This document shows, one piece after another, positions 37,340 through 45,714 of a DNA stretch of 64,000 nucleotides. This DNA is from Spongisporangium articulatum. GTDB taxonomy: Bacteria > Actinomycetota > Actinomycetes > Actinomycetales > Kineosporiaceae. A program made the translations under genes and the position numbers. Each line of letters starts with the position of its first letter. Positions within the stretch are counted from its first letter, which is position 1. The stretch covers positions 62,001 to 126,000 of the forward strand of contig NZ_JBITLV010000006.1 of the NCBI RefSeq assembly GCF_044465595.1, written 5' to 3'. The notes under the pieces are model-generated. The model ran no database searches and was not told the origin of the DNA. It was given only the letters and a program-made list of their open reading frames with translations.

Positions 37340-38134
37340 GTGACCCTGGTGCTCGTAGCCGCGTGCGGCGTGCTCGGCCTGCTCATCGGGTCGTTTCTCA
37401 ACGTCGTGATAGTCCGGGTACCGCAAGGACTTTCGGTGGTCCGACCGGGCAGCACGTGCGTCTGTGGTGAACCCGTGGCGCCCCGGGACAACGTCCCCGT
37501 CCTGTCCTGGCTGCTGCTGCGCGGCCGGGCCCGGTGCTGCGGGGCGCCGATCGGCGTGCGCTACCCGGTGATCGAGGCGTTCACCGCGGTGTCGTTCGCG
37601 GCCGTCGCCGGGTGGGTGGCGGGCCCGGGTGACGTCACGCTCTGGGTGCTGCCGGCCCTGCTGTACCTGGTCGCGGTGTGCATCGCGCTGGCCGCGATCG
37701 ACCTCGAGCACTACCGGCTGCCGGATGCGCTCACGCTGCCCTCCTACGGCGTCGGGCTGGTGCTGCTCGTCCTGCCCTCCGTCGCGGACGACCAGCTGTC
37801 CGCCCTGCTGCGCGCGCTGGCCTGCGGCGCCGGCTTCTGGCTCTGCTACTTCCTGCTCTGGTTCCTGTACCCGCAGGGGATGGGCTTCGGCGACGTGAAG
37901 TTCTCCGGTGTCCTCGGCCTCTACCTGGGCTGGTTCGGCGTGGGGCAGGCCTTCGTCGGCTGGATGGCGGGCTTCGTCCTCGGCGGGGTGCTGGGCATCA
38001 CCCTGATGGCGCTCGGGCTGGCCACCCGCAAGAGCCAGATCCCGTTCGGCCCGTACATGATCGCCGGCGCCTGGGTCGGCCTCGTCGTGGGTGGGCCCGT
38101 CGCGGACTGGTACCTGCGCTCGATGGGTCTCTGA
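37340..38134 (+). CDS. pilD: Prepilin peptidase / N-methyltransferase
   Basis: A 264-residue polytopic aspartic protease that cleaves and methylates prepilins. It opens with the membrane segment LVLVAACGVLGLLIGSFLNV. The cytoplasmic loop has the cysteine pairs CVCGEPV and RCCGAPIGVRYP expected for zinc binding and methylation. The catalytic Asp residues are in AAIDLEHYRLPD (about 118) and GFGDVKF (about 184). The chosen GTG avoids overlap with the preceding gene. It lies inside the pilus cluster, so its substrates are at hand. Confidence 0.93.
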   Translation: MTLVLVAACGVLGLLIGSFLNVVIVRVPQGLSVVRPGSTCVCGEPVAPRDNVPVLSWLLLRGRARCCGAPIGVRYPVIEAFTAVSFAAVAGWVAGPGDVTLWVLPALLYLVAVCIALAAIDLEHYRLPDALTLPSYGVGLVLLVLPSVADDQLSALLRALACGAGFWLCYFLLWFLYPQGMGFGDVKFSGVLGLYLGWFGVGQAFVGWMAGFVLGGVLGITLMALGLATRKSQIPFGPYMIAGAWVGLVVGGPVADWYLRSMGL

Positions 38135-38145
38135 TCGAGGCCTCC

Positions 38146-38178
38146 GCTCGGCCCGCAGCTCGGCCCGCAGCTCGGCCC
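38146..38178. repeat. 12-bp tandem repeat downstream of pilD
   Basis: GCTCGGCCCGCA is repeated 2.75 times directly after the pilD stop. It is non-coding and may simply be slippage in GC-rich sequence. Confidence 0.6.
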
Positions 38179-38277
38179 TGAACCACCCTTAGCCCGTTCG
38201 AGGGAACTCGCCCGGCCAGCGGCCCCGGGGCCGGGGCGAATCGTAAAGCCACCTTCCACGCCGCCCGATCCTGCCTT

Positions 38278-38338
38278 TGGGTGACATCCGCCTGGCAACC
38301 GATCGGCGGCCGGGCCTCACCCACGGACGAACAGGGAG
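38278..38338 (+). promoter_or_regulatory. Structured leader upstream of pilM
   Basis: TGGGTGA (38278-38284) pairs exactly with TCACCCA (38317-38323), enclosing a second stem CCGCC/GGCGG (38288-38292 with 38305-38309) whose loop includes GGCAACC. The pilM ribosome site GGGAGG (38333-38338) lies ten bases after the outer stem. It could be a cis-regulatory RNA. I could not match it to the c-di-GMP (GEMM), SAM or other riboswitch consensus known to me. Confidence 0.35.
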
Positions 38339-38348
38339 GCCGCACAAG

Positions 38349-39398
38349 ATGGCACGACGCACGGCGATCGGCCTGGACATCGGGACATCGGTGGTCCGGG
38401 CCGCGGAGCTGTCGTTCAGCCGGTCAGGGACGACGCTGGAGCGGTTCGGCCAGGTCGTGCTGCCGGACGGCGCGGTGCGAGACGGCGAGGTCGTCGACCC
38501 CGACCGGGTCGCGGAGGCTCTGAAGCACCTCTGGGCGGCCACCGGGTTCGGCGGCAAGAAGGTGATGATCGGCGTCGCCAACCAGCGGGTCGTCGTCCGG
38601 CGCCTGGAGCTGCCCTGGATGGAGCGGGCCGAGCTGCGCGAGAGCCTGGCCTTCCAGGTGCAGGACGTGCTGCCCTTCGACGTCGAGCAGTCGGTCACCG
38701 ACTTCTTCCCGATGGAGGAGTTCTTCGACCCCTCCGGGGCGCGGATGCTGCGCGGCCTGCTGGTCGCCGCCGACCGCGACTCCGTCCTGAACAGCGTCCG
38801 CTGCGTCGAGGCCGCCGGCCTGCACGTCGAGAGCGTCGACCTGTCGTCCTTCGCGGTGCTGCGCTCGATGGGCCGCCAGACCGACCTCACGGTGGGCACC
38901 GAAGCCCTGGTGGACGTCGGCGCCCGCGTGACCAACGTCGTCGTGCACAGCGCGGGCGTACCCCACTTCGTCCGCATCCTCCTGATGGGCGGCCAGGACG
39001 TGACCGACGCCGTCTCCGAGAGCCTGGGCGTTCCGCAGGACACCGCGGAGGCCATGAAGCAGGAGCTGGCCCGGCTGCAGAACGGCGCCGAGTCCGCGAC
39101 CATCGAGGACTCGGTCGCCCAGAGTTCGCAGGACTTCGTCGACGAGGTCCGCGGCTCCCTCGACTACTACGCCGCCTCGAACGCCGGGCCGATGATCGAA
39201 CGGATCGTCCTCTCCGGCGGCGGTTCCCAGCTGGCCGGTCTCGTCGACCGGTTGAGCGCGGCGCTCGGCCGCCCGGTGGTGCTCGGCGACCCGCTGAGCC
39301 CGCTGCACGTCGGCCGGACCGGGCTCGAGGAGAGCCAGCTGGAGTTCATCAAGCCGCTGGCCGCCGTGCCGGTCGGCCTGGCCCTGGGAGCGATCTGA
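38349..39398 (+). CDS. pilM: Type IV pilus assembly protein PilM
   Basis: A 349-residue cytoplasmic actin-like ATPase that links the pilus ATPases to PilN. The N-terminal phosphate motif is IGLDIGTSVVRAAELS (about 6-21), followed by LPFDVEQSVTDFF (about 111). The C-terminal adenosine motif is IVLSGGGSQLAGL (about 288). The ATG has GGGAGG about ten bases upstream. The stop overlaps the pilN start. PilM-PilN-PilO in order is diagnostic for a type IV pilus rather than a Tad or com system. Confidence 0.93.
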   Translation: MARRTAIGLDIGTSVVRAAELSFSRSGTTLERFGQVVLPDGAVRDGEVVDPDRVAEALKHLWAATGFGGKKVMIGVANQRVVVRRLELPWMERAELRESLAFQVQDVLPFDVEQSVTDFFPMEEFFDPSGARMLRGLLVAADRDSVLNSVRCVEAAGLHVESVDLSSFAVLRSMGRQTDLTVGTEALVDVGARVTNVVVHSAGVPHFVRILLMGGQDVTDAVSESLGVPQDTAEAMKQELARLQNGAESATIEDSVAQSSQDFVDEVRGSLDYYAASNAGPMIERIVLSGGGSQLAGLVDRLSAALGRPVVLGDPLSPLHVGRTGLEESQLEFIKPLAAVPVGLALGAI

Positions 39399-40255
39399 TG
39401 ATGGACCAGCTGCAGGCCCCCGCCGACCTCGACACGGCCGCCCCCGGCGTCCCGGCGCCCGACGGCGCCCTCGAGGGTGTCGCGTCGTCGCCCCTGCCGA
39501 TCTCGTCCATGGCCAGGGTCGACCTGCTGCCGCTGGAGATCGTCGCCACCCGCCGGTTCGGCCGGACGCGGCGGATGGTGATCGGCACGCTGGCCGGCAT
39601 CCTCGTCCTCGCCGCGGCCGGGACCCTGTGGAGCCGGTCGGCCGTGTCGGACGCCCAGTCGGACCTCGACACCGCCAACGCCCAGAAGCAGGCCGCGATC
39701 TCGGCGCAGAACAAGTACGCCGACGTGCCGAAGCTGGAGGCCCAACTGTCGGCCGCCTACGACGCGCGCTCCGCGGCCCTCTCGCAGGACGTGCTCTGGT
39801 ACCGCTACGTCAACGACATGCAGGGGTCGCTGCCCTCGGGCGTGACGCTCACCCTCGTGAACGCCACGCTCAGCCAGGGCACGGACTCCGCGGGCTCCTC
39901 CGGGTCCTCGGGGTCCGCGGACTCCGGGTCCGAGTCGTCGTCCTCGTCCTCCTCGTCGTCCTCGGGTTCGGACGGTTCGAGCGGCTCCTCGTCGACGACC
40001 ACCACCAGCGCCGGCGTCCTGGGCACCTCGGGGATCGGGTCGCTGCAGGTCGGAGGCCTCGCGACGTCCTACTCGGCGGTCGCCGACTTCCTGAACGCGA
40101 TGGCGACCGTGACCGGGGTCTCCGACGTCACGCTGGTCAGCGCGACAGCGGCCGGCACCGGCGACGCGGCCACGGCCGGGTCGGTGAGCTTCACGACCAC
40201 CGCGGTGATCAACGCGGAGGCCCTCTCGCACCGCTTCGACAAGGAGGCCAGCTGA
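39398..40255 (+). CDS. pilN: Type IV pilus assembly protein PilN
   Basis: A 285-residue bitopic membrane protein. The cytoplasmic N-terminus includes the conserved ISSMARVDLLPLEI (about 32-45), the segment that docks on PilM. The membrane segment is at about 61-82, followed by a coiled coil (about 85-135). The extracytoplasmic domain is interrupted by a serine run (about 163-200) that is not a family feature. The ATG overlaps the pilM stop by one base; a second ATG follows immediately. Confidence 0.85.
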   Translation: MMDQLQAPADLDTAAPGVPAPDGALEGVASSPLPISSMARVDLLPLEIVATRRFGRTRRMVIGTLAGILVLAAAGTLWSRSAVSDAQSDLDTANAQKQAAISAQNKYADVPKLEAQLSAAYDARSAALSQDVLWYRYVNDMQGSLPSGVTLTLVNATLSQGTDSAGSSGSSGSADSGSESSSSSSSSSSGSDGSSGSSSTTTTSAGVLGTSGIGSLQVGGLATSYSAVADFLNAMATVTGVSDVTLVSATAAGTGDAATAGSVSFTTTAVINAEALSHRFDKEAS

Positions 40256-40256
40256 G

Positions 40257-40946
40257 ATGCTGAAGACCCGTACCCAGCGGTGGTGGGCGGCCACGGCCGT
40301 CGCCGGCGTGCTGATCCTGGCCGCCACCTGGTTCCTGCTCGTCGACCCGAGCCGGACGAAGGCGTCGGACCTGCGGATGCAGGCGGAGGCCGCCCAGAAC
40401 GACGTCCAGGTGCAGCAGACCAAGGTGGCGCAGCTGAAGTCCCAGTTCGCGGACCTGGCCAAGAAGAAGGCGCAGCTGAGCACCATCCGCAGCCAGATGC
40501 CGTCGTCGGCCCAGATGCCCCAGCTGGTCAAGGACGTCTCGGGCTACGCCTCCTCCTCGGGGGTGCAGCTGCTCGGCCTGACCCCGGGCACCCCGACGGT
40601 GTCCACGGCGACCGGCGGGACGGCGGCCTCCGCGTCGACCTCCCAGCCGGTGCTCGTCGAGATCCCGCTGTCGCTGCAGACCAACGGGGACTTCTTCGAG
40701 TCCTCGCTGTTCCTGAAGTCGCTTCAGACGACCATGACCCGGTCGTTCTTCGTCAGCGGCATCCAGCTGGCGGCCGGAGCGAGTTCCGGGTCCGGCACGC
40801 CGGACCCGACGGCGGCCGACACGGCGGACCCCACCGCGACGAACATCTCGATGACGCTGACGGGCAAGGTCTACGTGCTCCTGGACGGGACGACGACCCT
40901 GGCCGACGTCAAGAAGGAGACCAGCAAGCTCGCCCAGTCCTCCTGA
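40257..40946 (+). CDS. pilO: Type IV pilus assembly protein PilO
   Basis: A 229-residue bitopic membrane protein and partner of PilN. It has one membrane segment (about 9-28), a coiled coil (about 35-75) and a ferredoxin-like periplasmic-type domain (SQPVLVEIPLSLQTNGDFFE, about 124-143). An Asp/Thr-rich stretch interrupts the C-terminal part. It starts one base after the pilN stop. Gene order and architecture, more than sequence motifs, support the name. It is the last gene of the pilus cluster. Confidence 0.85.
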   Translation: MLKTRTQRWWAATAVAGVLILAATWFLLVDPSRTKASDLRMQAEAAQNDVQVQQTKVAQLKSQFADLAKKKAQLSTIRSQMPSSAQMPQLVKDVSGYASSSGVQLLGLTPGTPTVSTATGGTAASASTSQPVLVEIPLSLQTNGDFFESSLFLKSLQTTMTRSFFVSGIQLAAGASSGSGTPDPTAADTADPTATNISMTLTGKVYVLLDGTTTLADVKKETSKLAQSS

Positions 40947-40991
40947 CGGCCACCTGCCGGACCGGGCGCCCGTGCGTGCAAGGATTGGGGC

Positions 40992-42212
40992 ATGGTGCGT
41001 TGGCTGACGGCGGGTGAGTCGCACGGTCCGCTGCTGGTCGGAGTCCTGGAGGGCCTGCCGGCCGGGGTGTCCGTGACGTCGGACGACCTGCGGGCGGCGC
41101 TGGCCCGCCGCCGGCTGGGCTACGGCCGGGGCGCCCGGATGAAGTTCGAGCAGGACGAGGTCCGCGTGGTCGGCGGCGTCCGGCACGGGCGGACCATGGG
41201 CGGCCCGGTGGCCGTGGAGATCGGCAACACCGAGTGGCCCAAGTGGGAGACGGTGATGTCGGCCGACCCGGTCGACCCCTCGCTCCTGAAGGACACGGGC
41301 CGCAACGGCGCCCTGACCCGGCCCCGCCCGGGCCACGCCGACCTGGTCGGCATGCAGAAGTACGCCCTGACCGAGGCCCGTCCGGTGCTGGAGCGGGCCT
41401 CGGCGCGCGAGACCGCGGCCCGGGTCGCCCTCGGTGCGGTAGCGGCGAAGTACCTCGAGCAGGTGGCGGGCATCGAGCTGGTCAGCCACACCGTGCAGAT
41501 CGGCCCGGTCGCGACGCCCGACGACGTCCCGCTGCCGCACCCGCACGACGTCCAGGCGCTGGACGCCGACCCGCTGCGCTGCTTCGACCCGGAGACGTCG
41601 GCGGCGATGGTGGCCGAGGTCGACCAGTGCCACAAGGACGGCGACACGCTCGGCGGAGTGGTCGAGGTCCTGGCCTACGGCGTCCCGCCCGGGCTGGGCA
41701 GTCACGTGCACTGGGACCGCCGGCTCGACTCGCGGCTGGCCGGGGCCCTGATGGGCATCCAGGCGATCAAGGGTGTCGAGGTCGGCGACGGTTTCCGCAC
41801 CGCCGCCCGCCGGGGGTCTGTCGCACACGACGAGATCGAGTTCGGTGACGAGCCGGGGCAGGGGCGCGTGCTGCGGCGCCGCACGGGCCGGGCCGGCGGC
41901 ACCGAGGGCGGGATGAGCACGGGCGACGTGCTGCGGGTGCGCGCGGCGATGAAGCCGATCGCGACGGTGCCGCAGGCGCTCGACACCGTGGACGTGGCCA
42001 CCGGCGAGACGGCGGTCGCGAACCACCAGCGCTCCGACGTCTGCGCGGTGCCGGCCGCCGGGGTCGTGGCGGAGGCGATGGTTGCGCTGGTCCTGGCCGA
42101 GGCCGTGAGCGAGAAGTTCGGGGGTGACTCGGTGGCCGAGACCCGTCGCAACGTGGAGGGCTACCTGGCCGCGATCCCCGAGTCGATGCGTACCCGGATC
42201 GAGCAGCCGTGA
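40992..42212 (+). CDS. aroC: Chorismate synthase
   Basis: A 406-residue FMN-dependent enzyme that converts EPSP to chorismate, the last shikimate step. Signatures are GESHGPLLVGVLEGLPAG (about 8-25), RRLGYGRGARMKFEQDEV (about 39), RPGHADLVGMQKY (about 112) and NHQRSDVCAVPAAGVVAEAM (about 342). The length is normal. It starts 45 bases after pilO, so it may be read from the pilus transcript or from a promoter within pilO. It is followed directly by aroK and aroB. Confidence 0.97.
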   Translation: MVRWLTAGESHGPLLVGVLEGLPAGVSVTSDDLRAALARRRLGYGRGARMKFEQDEVRVVGGVRHGRTMGGPVAVEIGNTEWPKWETVMSADPVDPSLLKDTGRNGALTRPRPGHADLVGMQKYALTEARPVLERASARETAARVALGAVAAKYLEQVAGIELVSHTVQIGPVATPDDVPLPHPHDVQALDADPLRCFDPETSAAMVAEVDQCHKDGDTLGGVVEVLAYGVPPGLGSHVHWDRRLDSRLAGALMGIQAIKGVEVGDGFRTAARRGSVAHDEIEFGDEPGQGRVLRRRTGRAGGTEGGMSTGDVLRVRAAMKPIATVPQALDTVDVATGETAVANHQRSDVCAVPAAGVVAEAMVALVLAEAVSEKFGGDSVAETRRNVEGYLAAIPESMRTRIEQP

Positions 42213-42222
42213 GCGATCAGCC

Positions 42223-42750
42223 GTGAGCCCGTCCGTGGTGATCATCGGCCCCCCGGGAGCCGGGAAGTCCACCGTGGCGCGGGTTCTCGCGCAGCGACTC
42301 GGCCAGCAGGTGCGCGACACCGACGCCGACGTCGAGGCGGCGCAGGGGCGCACGATCAGCGAGATCTTCGTGGACGACGGCGAACCGGCCTTCCGCGAGC
42401 TCGAGCACGCGGCCGTCGTGCGAGCCCTCGAGGAGCACGACGGCGTGCTGGCGCTGGGTGGGGGAGCCGTCCTCGACCCGCGCACCCAGGAGGCGCTGCG
42501 CGGGCACACGGTCGTCTTCCTCGACGTCCGGATCACCGACGCCGCCGCCCGCATCGGCCTCAACCGCGACCGGCCGCTGCTGATCGGCAACCCCCGCGCG
42601 CAGTGGACGATCATGATGGACGCCCGTCGCCCGGTGTACACCGAGGTGGCCACCGTCCGGGTGGCCACCGACGGGCTCGGCGTCGAGGAGGTCGCGGACG
42701 CGGTGCAGGCGGCGCTGGCGGAGCTGACTGAGCAGGAGGCGACCTCATGA
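42223..42750 (+). CDS. aroK: Shikimate kinase
   Basis: A 175-residue ATP-dependent kinase that makes shikimate 3-phosphate. Walker A is IIGPPGAGKSTVARV (about 7-21), the shikimate site includes DTDADVEAAQG (about 34) and GGGAVLD, and the lid region has GLNRDRPLL and DARRPVYTEVA. The GTG at 42223 is the first start after aroC that gives normal length. The end overlaps aroB by four bases (ATGA), so the two are coupled. Confidence 0.95.
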   Translation: MSPSVVIIGPPGAGKSTVARVLAQRLGQQVRDTDADVEAAQGRTISEIFVDDGEPAFRELEHAAVVRALEEHDGVLALGGGAVLDPRTQEALRGHTVVFLDVRITDAAARIGLNRDRPLLIGNPRAQWTIMMDARRPVYTEVATVRVATDGLGVEEVADAVQAALAELTEQEATS

Positions 42751-43844
42751 GCACGGGGACGACGGCGACCACGGTGCCGGTGGGGCGGGACGGCGAACCC
42801 GGCCGGTACGACGTCCTCATCGGTTCGGGGCTGCTCGGCCTGCTGCCGCAGGCCCTGGGTGGCGGCGTCCGCCGGGTCTTCCTGGTCCATCCGCGGGCCC
42901 TGCGCTCCACCGCCCACGATCTGCGGGACGCGTTGCAGGAGCACGGTTTCCGACCCCTGACCGCCGAGGTGCCGGACGCCGAGGGCGCCAAGACCGTCGA
43001 GGTCCTGGCCGGCTGCTGGGGTGAGCTGGGCCGGGCCGGGTTCACCCGCAGCGACGCGATCGTCGGGCTCGGTGGGGGAGCGGTCACCGACCTCGCCGGG
43101 TTCGTCGCGGCCACCTGGCTGCGCGGGGTGCCCGTCGTCCAGGTGCCGACGACCCTGCTCGGCATGGTCGACGCGGCCGTCGGCGGCAAGACCGGCATCA
43201 ACACCGCCGAGGGCAAGAACCTGGTCGGCGCCTTCCACCCCCCGCGGGCCGTGCTGTGCGACCTGGCCGCGCTGCGCACCCTGCCGTCGGCCGACCTGCG
43301 GGCCGGGATGGCCGAGGTGGTCAAGGCCGGGTTCATCGCCGACGAGGCGATCCTCGACCTGTTCGAGGCCGACCCGGCCGCCGCGCTCGACGTCGACGGC
43401 CCGCAGCTGCGCGAGCTGGTCGAGCGCAGTGTCGCGGTGAAGGCCCGCGTCGTCACCGACGACCTCCGCGAGGCCGGGCTGCGGGAGATCCTCAACTTCG
43501 GCCACACCTTCGGCCACGCCGTCGAGCAGGTCGAGCACTTCGGCTGGCGGCACGGCGAGGCGGTCGCGGTGGGCATGGTCTACGCGGCCGAGCTGGGCCG
43601 GTTGGCCGGGCGCACGCCGCCCGAGCTGGTGGCCCGGGTCCGCTCCGTCGTCGGGCACCTCGGTCTGCCCAGCACCTACCGGGGCGACCGGTGGCCGGCG
43701 CTCCTGGCCGCGATGGGCCGGGACAAGAAGAACCGGGGCGACACGGTGCGGTTCGTCGTCCTGGACGGCGTCGGCCGGGTCAGCCGTCTCGAGGGCCCGA
43801 CGCCCGAGCAACTGGAAGAGGCCTACACCCTGGTCACCCTTTAG
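42747..43844 (+). CDS. aroB: 3-dehydroquinate synthase
   Basis: A 365-residue NAD- and metal-dependent enzyme that converts DAHP to 3-dehydroquinate. Motifs are GGGAVTDLAGFVAATWLRGV (about 111-130), VPTTLLGMVDAAVGGKTGIN (about 133-152), and the metal ligands in LNFGHTFGHAVEQ (about 249). The length is normal. It ends the aroC-aroK-aroB unit at a very long inverted repeat shared with a convergent lipase gene. Confidence 0.97.
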   Translation: MSTGTTATTVPVGRDGEPGRYDVLIGSGLLGLLPQALGGGVRRVFLVHPRALRSTAHDLRDALQEHGFRPLTAEVPDAEGAKTVEVLAGCWGELGRAGFTRSDAIVGLGGGAVTDLAGFVAATWLRGVPVVQVPTTLLGMVDAAVGGKTGINTAEGKNLVGAFHPPRAVLCDLAALRTLPSADLRAGMAEVVKAGFIADEAILDLFEADPAAALDVDGPQLRELVERSVAVKARVVTDDLREAGLREILNFGHTFGHAVEQVEHFGWRHGEAVAVGMVYAAELGRLAGRTPPELVARVRSVVGHLGLPSTYRGDRWPALLAAMGRDKKNRGDTVRFVVLDGVGRVSRLEGPTPEQLEEAYTLVTL

Positions 43845-43930
43845 GCGGTGATCATGCAGAAACCTCGCGCCCAGCATGCAGAAACCTCGCGCCCCAGCCT
43901 GGGGGCGCGAGGTTTCTGCATGATCACCGC
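43845..43930. terminator. Long inverted repeat with duplicated left arm, aroB/lipase
   Basis: A 28-base arm (43845-43872, starting GCGGTGATCATGCAG) is complementary to the right arm ending at 43930. The central 19-20 bases of the left arm (ATGCAGAAACCTCGCGCCC) occur a second time at 43876-43895, so either left copy can pair with the single right arm. It lies between convergent genes and begins just after the aroB stop. Confidence 0.75.
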
Positions 43931-43941
43931 GAGGTGAGTGC

Positions 43942-44910
43942 TCAGCCGCCCGAGTAGGGCGTCGAGGTCTTGCAGATCGCGAAGTTGCCCAGCGGGGCCA
44001 GCGCGACCAGGGCCCGCGAGGCCACGTTCTGGCTGTAGGACATGCCCAGGTGCTCGGCCAGCTCCAGCGGGCACTGCTTGTTGACGTCGATGTTGGTCAC
44101 CGAGGTCGTCGAGCCGGGCTGCTTGGTCAGGAAGGCGTTCGTGTACGGGGTGACGACCTGGTCGCCCTCGGTCTCGATGGACCAGTACTTCACCGTGTCG
44201 CCCTTGCAGACGTTGTAGAGCGCCGTCGTGCCGGGGCAGGCGTCGATGGCCTTCTGGAAGTCCGAGCCGATGGTCTGGTCGATCGCGGCCGGCTGGACGT
44301 TCGAGAGCGGGTCGGTGATGCCGATCGCCTTGCCCAGCTTGGCCAGACCCGACAGCGTGGTGCCGTTGTTCGAGGCGGCCAGCCCGACGAACTTGTTCAC
44401 CTTGCTCATGCCGCCCAGCTTCTTGATGTAGTAGCGGGGCATCATGCCGCCCTGGGAGTGGCCCACGACGTCGACCTTCGTGGCGCCCGTCGACGCCAGC
44501 ACCTTGTTCACGTAGGTGCCGAACTCACCGGCGCTGTTGGCGATGGACTTCCAGCCCCACATGGTGTCGCCGGGGTTGCCGCCGTAGTTGAACGTGTAGA
44601 CGCAGAAGCCCTCGTTCTTGAAGTACGGCGACAGCGCCTGGAAGTTGTCCGACTGCTGCTCCCAGGTGCCGTGCACCAGGATCAGCGGGAGCTTGTCGGG
44701 GCTGTTCTTCCAGTTGCAGGTCGACTTGTGGCCGTCCGAGACGTTCTCGGCGCCGGGCGGCGGGGTGGCCGATGTGGGCAGGTGGGACACGAACTGGCTG
44801 CCCCAGTCCCACACGATGAAGTAGTAGGCGTTCGCGGGTACGGCCGTCCCGATCAGGGCGGCCCCGGCGGCGATGAGCGCCCCGGTGGTCAGGGCCAGGC
44901 GTCGGCGCAT
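43942..44910 (-). CDS. Secreted lipase, alpha/beta hydrolase (lipase class 2 type)
   Basis: A 322-residue exported protein. The Sec signal peptide spans about 1-28 (MRRRLALTTG start, hydrophobic core, cleavage after ANA). The mature enzyme has the oxyanion strand LPLILVHGTWEQ (about 74-85), the nucleophile elbow VGHSQGGMM (about 149-157), a likely Asp in ETEGDQVVTPYTNAF (about 253) and a likely His in LAEHLGMSY (about 291). Cysteine pairs suggest extracellular disulfides. It is closest in layout to Streptomyces-type triacylglycerol lipases; the substrate is unproven. It has its own upstream region (divergent from efp). Confidence 0.9.
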   Translation of the reverse strand: MRRRLALTTGALIAAGAALIGTAVPANAYYFIVWDWGSQFVSHLPTSATPPPGAENVSDGHKSTCNWKNSPDKLPLILVHGTWEQQSDNFQALSPYFKNEGFCVYTFNYGGNPGDTMWGWKSIANSAGEFGTYVNKVLASTGATKVDVVGHSQGGMMPRYYIKKLGGMSKVNKFVGLAASNNGTTLSGLAKLGKAIGITDPLSNVQPAAIDQTIGSDFQKAIDACPGTTALYNVCKGDTVKYWSIETEGDQVVTPYTNAFLTKQPGSTTSVTNIDVNKQCPLELAEHLGMSYSQNVASRALVALAPLGNFAICKTSTPYSGG

Positions 44911-45150
44911 GGCGGATCTCCTCGTTCGTCAGGGTGGGGTCAGGGGAGACCGACGAACGGGACGAACGACGCCGGTCAGGGATGAGAGTGAAACTCGGGA
45001 ACTATTCACCGGCATCGGTCGAACGGCCGGTTCCGGATTGCCGCCCGATGTGTTTCGACGACCGGTGGTCCGAGCCGCCTCCCGGCTCTCGGTAGCATGA
45101 GCGCAGACTTCTACCGGCCCCAACGGACTCGACAAGAGAGACAACGCGAC

Positions 45151-45714
45151 GTGGCGACGACGAACGACCTGAAGAACGGCATCGTGCTGAACATCGACGG
45201 CCAGCTGTGGTCCGTGGTGGAGTTCCAGCACGTCAAGCCCGGCAAGGGCGGCGCGTTCGTCCGGACCAAGCTGAAGAGCGTGCTCTCCGGCAAGGTCGTC
45301 GACCGCACGTTCAACGCCGGCACCAAGGTCGAGACCGCCAACGTCGACAAGCGGGACATGCAGTACCTGTACAAGGACGGCAGCGACTTCGTGTTCATGG
45401 ACACCAAGACCTACGACCAGCTGCCCGTCCCCGAGGCCACTGTGGGTGACGCCGCCAGTTACCTCCTGGAGAACATGGAGGCCGTCGTCGCCACTCACGA
45501 TGGGTCACCGTTGTACATCGAGCTGCCCGCCTCGGTGGTCCTCGAGATCACCTACACCGAGCCCGGTCTGCAGGGTGACCGGTCCACCGGCGGCACCAAG
45601 CCGGCCACGGTCGAGACCGGCGCCACGATCCAGGTCCCGCTGTTCGTCGAGACCGGCACCAAGGTCAAGGTCGACACCCGCAGCGGCGACTACCTGGGTC
45701 GGGTCAACGACTGA
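45151..45714 (+). CDS. efp: Translation elongation factor P
   Basis: A 187-residue ribosome-binding factor that relieves stalling at polyproline codons. The N-terminal KOW-like domain carries VKPGKGGAFVRTKLK (about 27-41), whose Lys in PGKGG is at the tip that reaches the peptidyl-transferase centre. The C-terminal OB domains end GDYLGRVND. The GTG at 45151 has AAGAGAG upstream; the frame is open to 45097 but the start at 45151 gives the family N-terminus (ATTNDLKNG). TAGCAT at 45093 is a weak -10 candidate. nusB follows immediately. Confidence 0.96.
   Translation: MATTNDLKNGIVLNIDGQLWSVVEFQHVKPGKGGAFVRTKLKSVLSGKVVDRTFNAGTKVETANVDKRDMQYLYKDGSDFVFMDTKTYDQLPVPEATVGDAASYLLENMEAVVATHDGSPLYIELPASVVLEITYTEPGLQGDRSTGGTKPATVETGATIQVPLFVETGTKVKVDTRSGDYLGRVND

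Noticed and set aside
38278..38323. pilM leader as a GEMM (c-di-GMP) riboswitch
   Set aside because: It lacks the GNRA tetraloop, its receptor and the required length; kept only as an unassigned structured leader.
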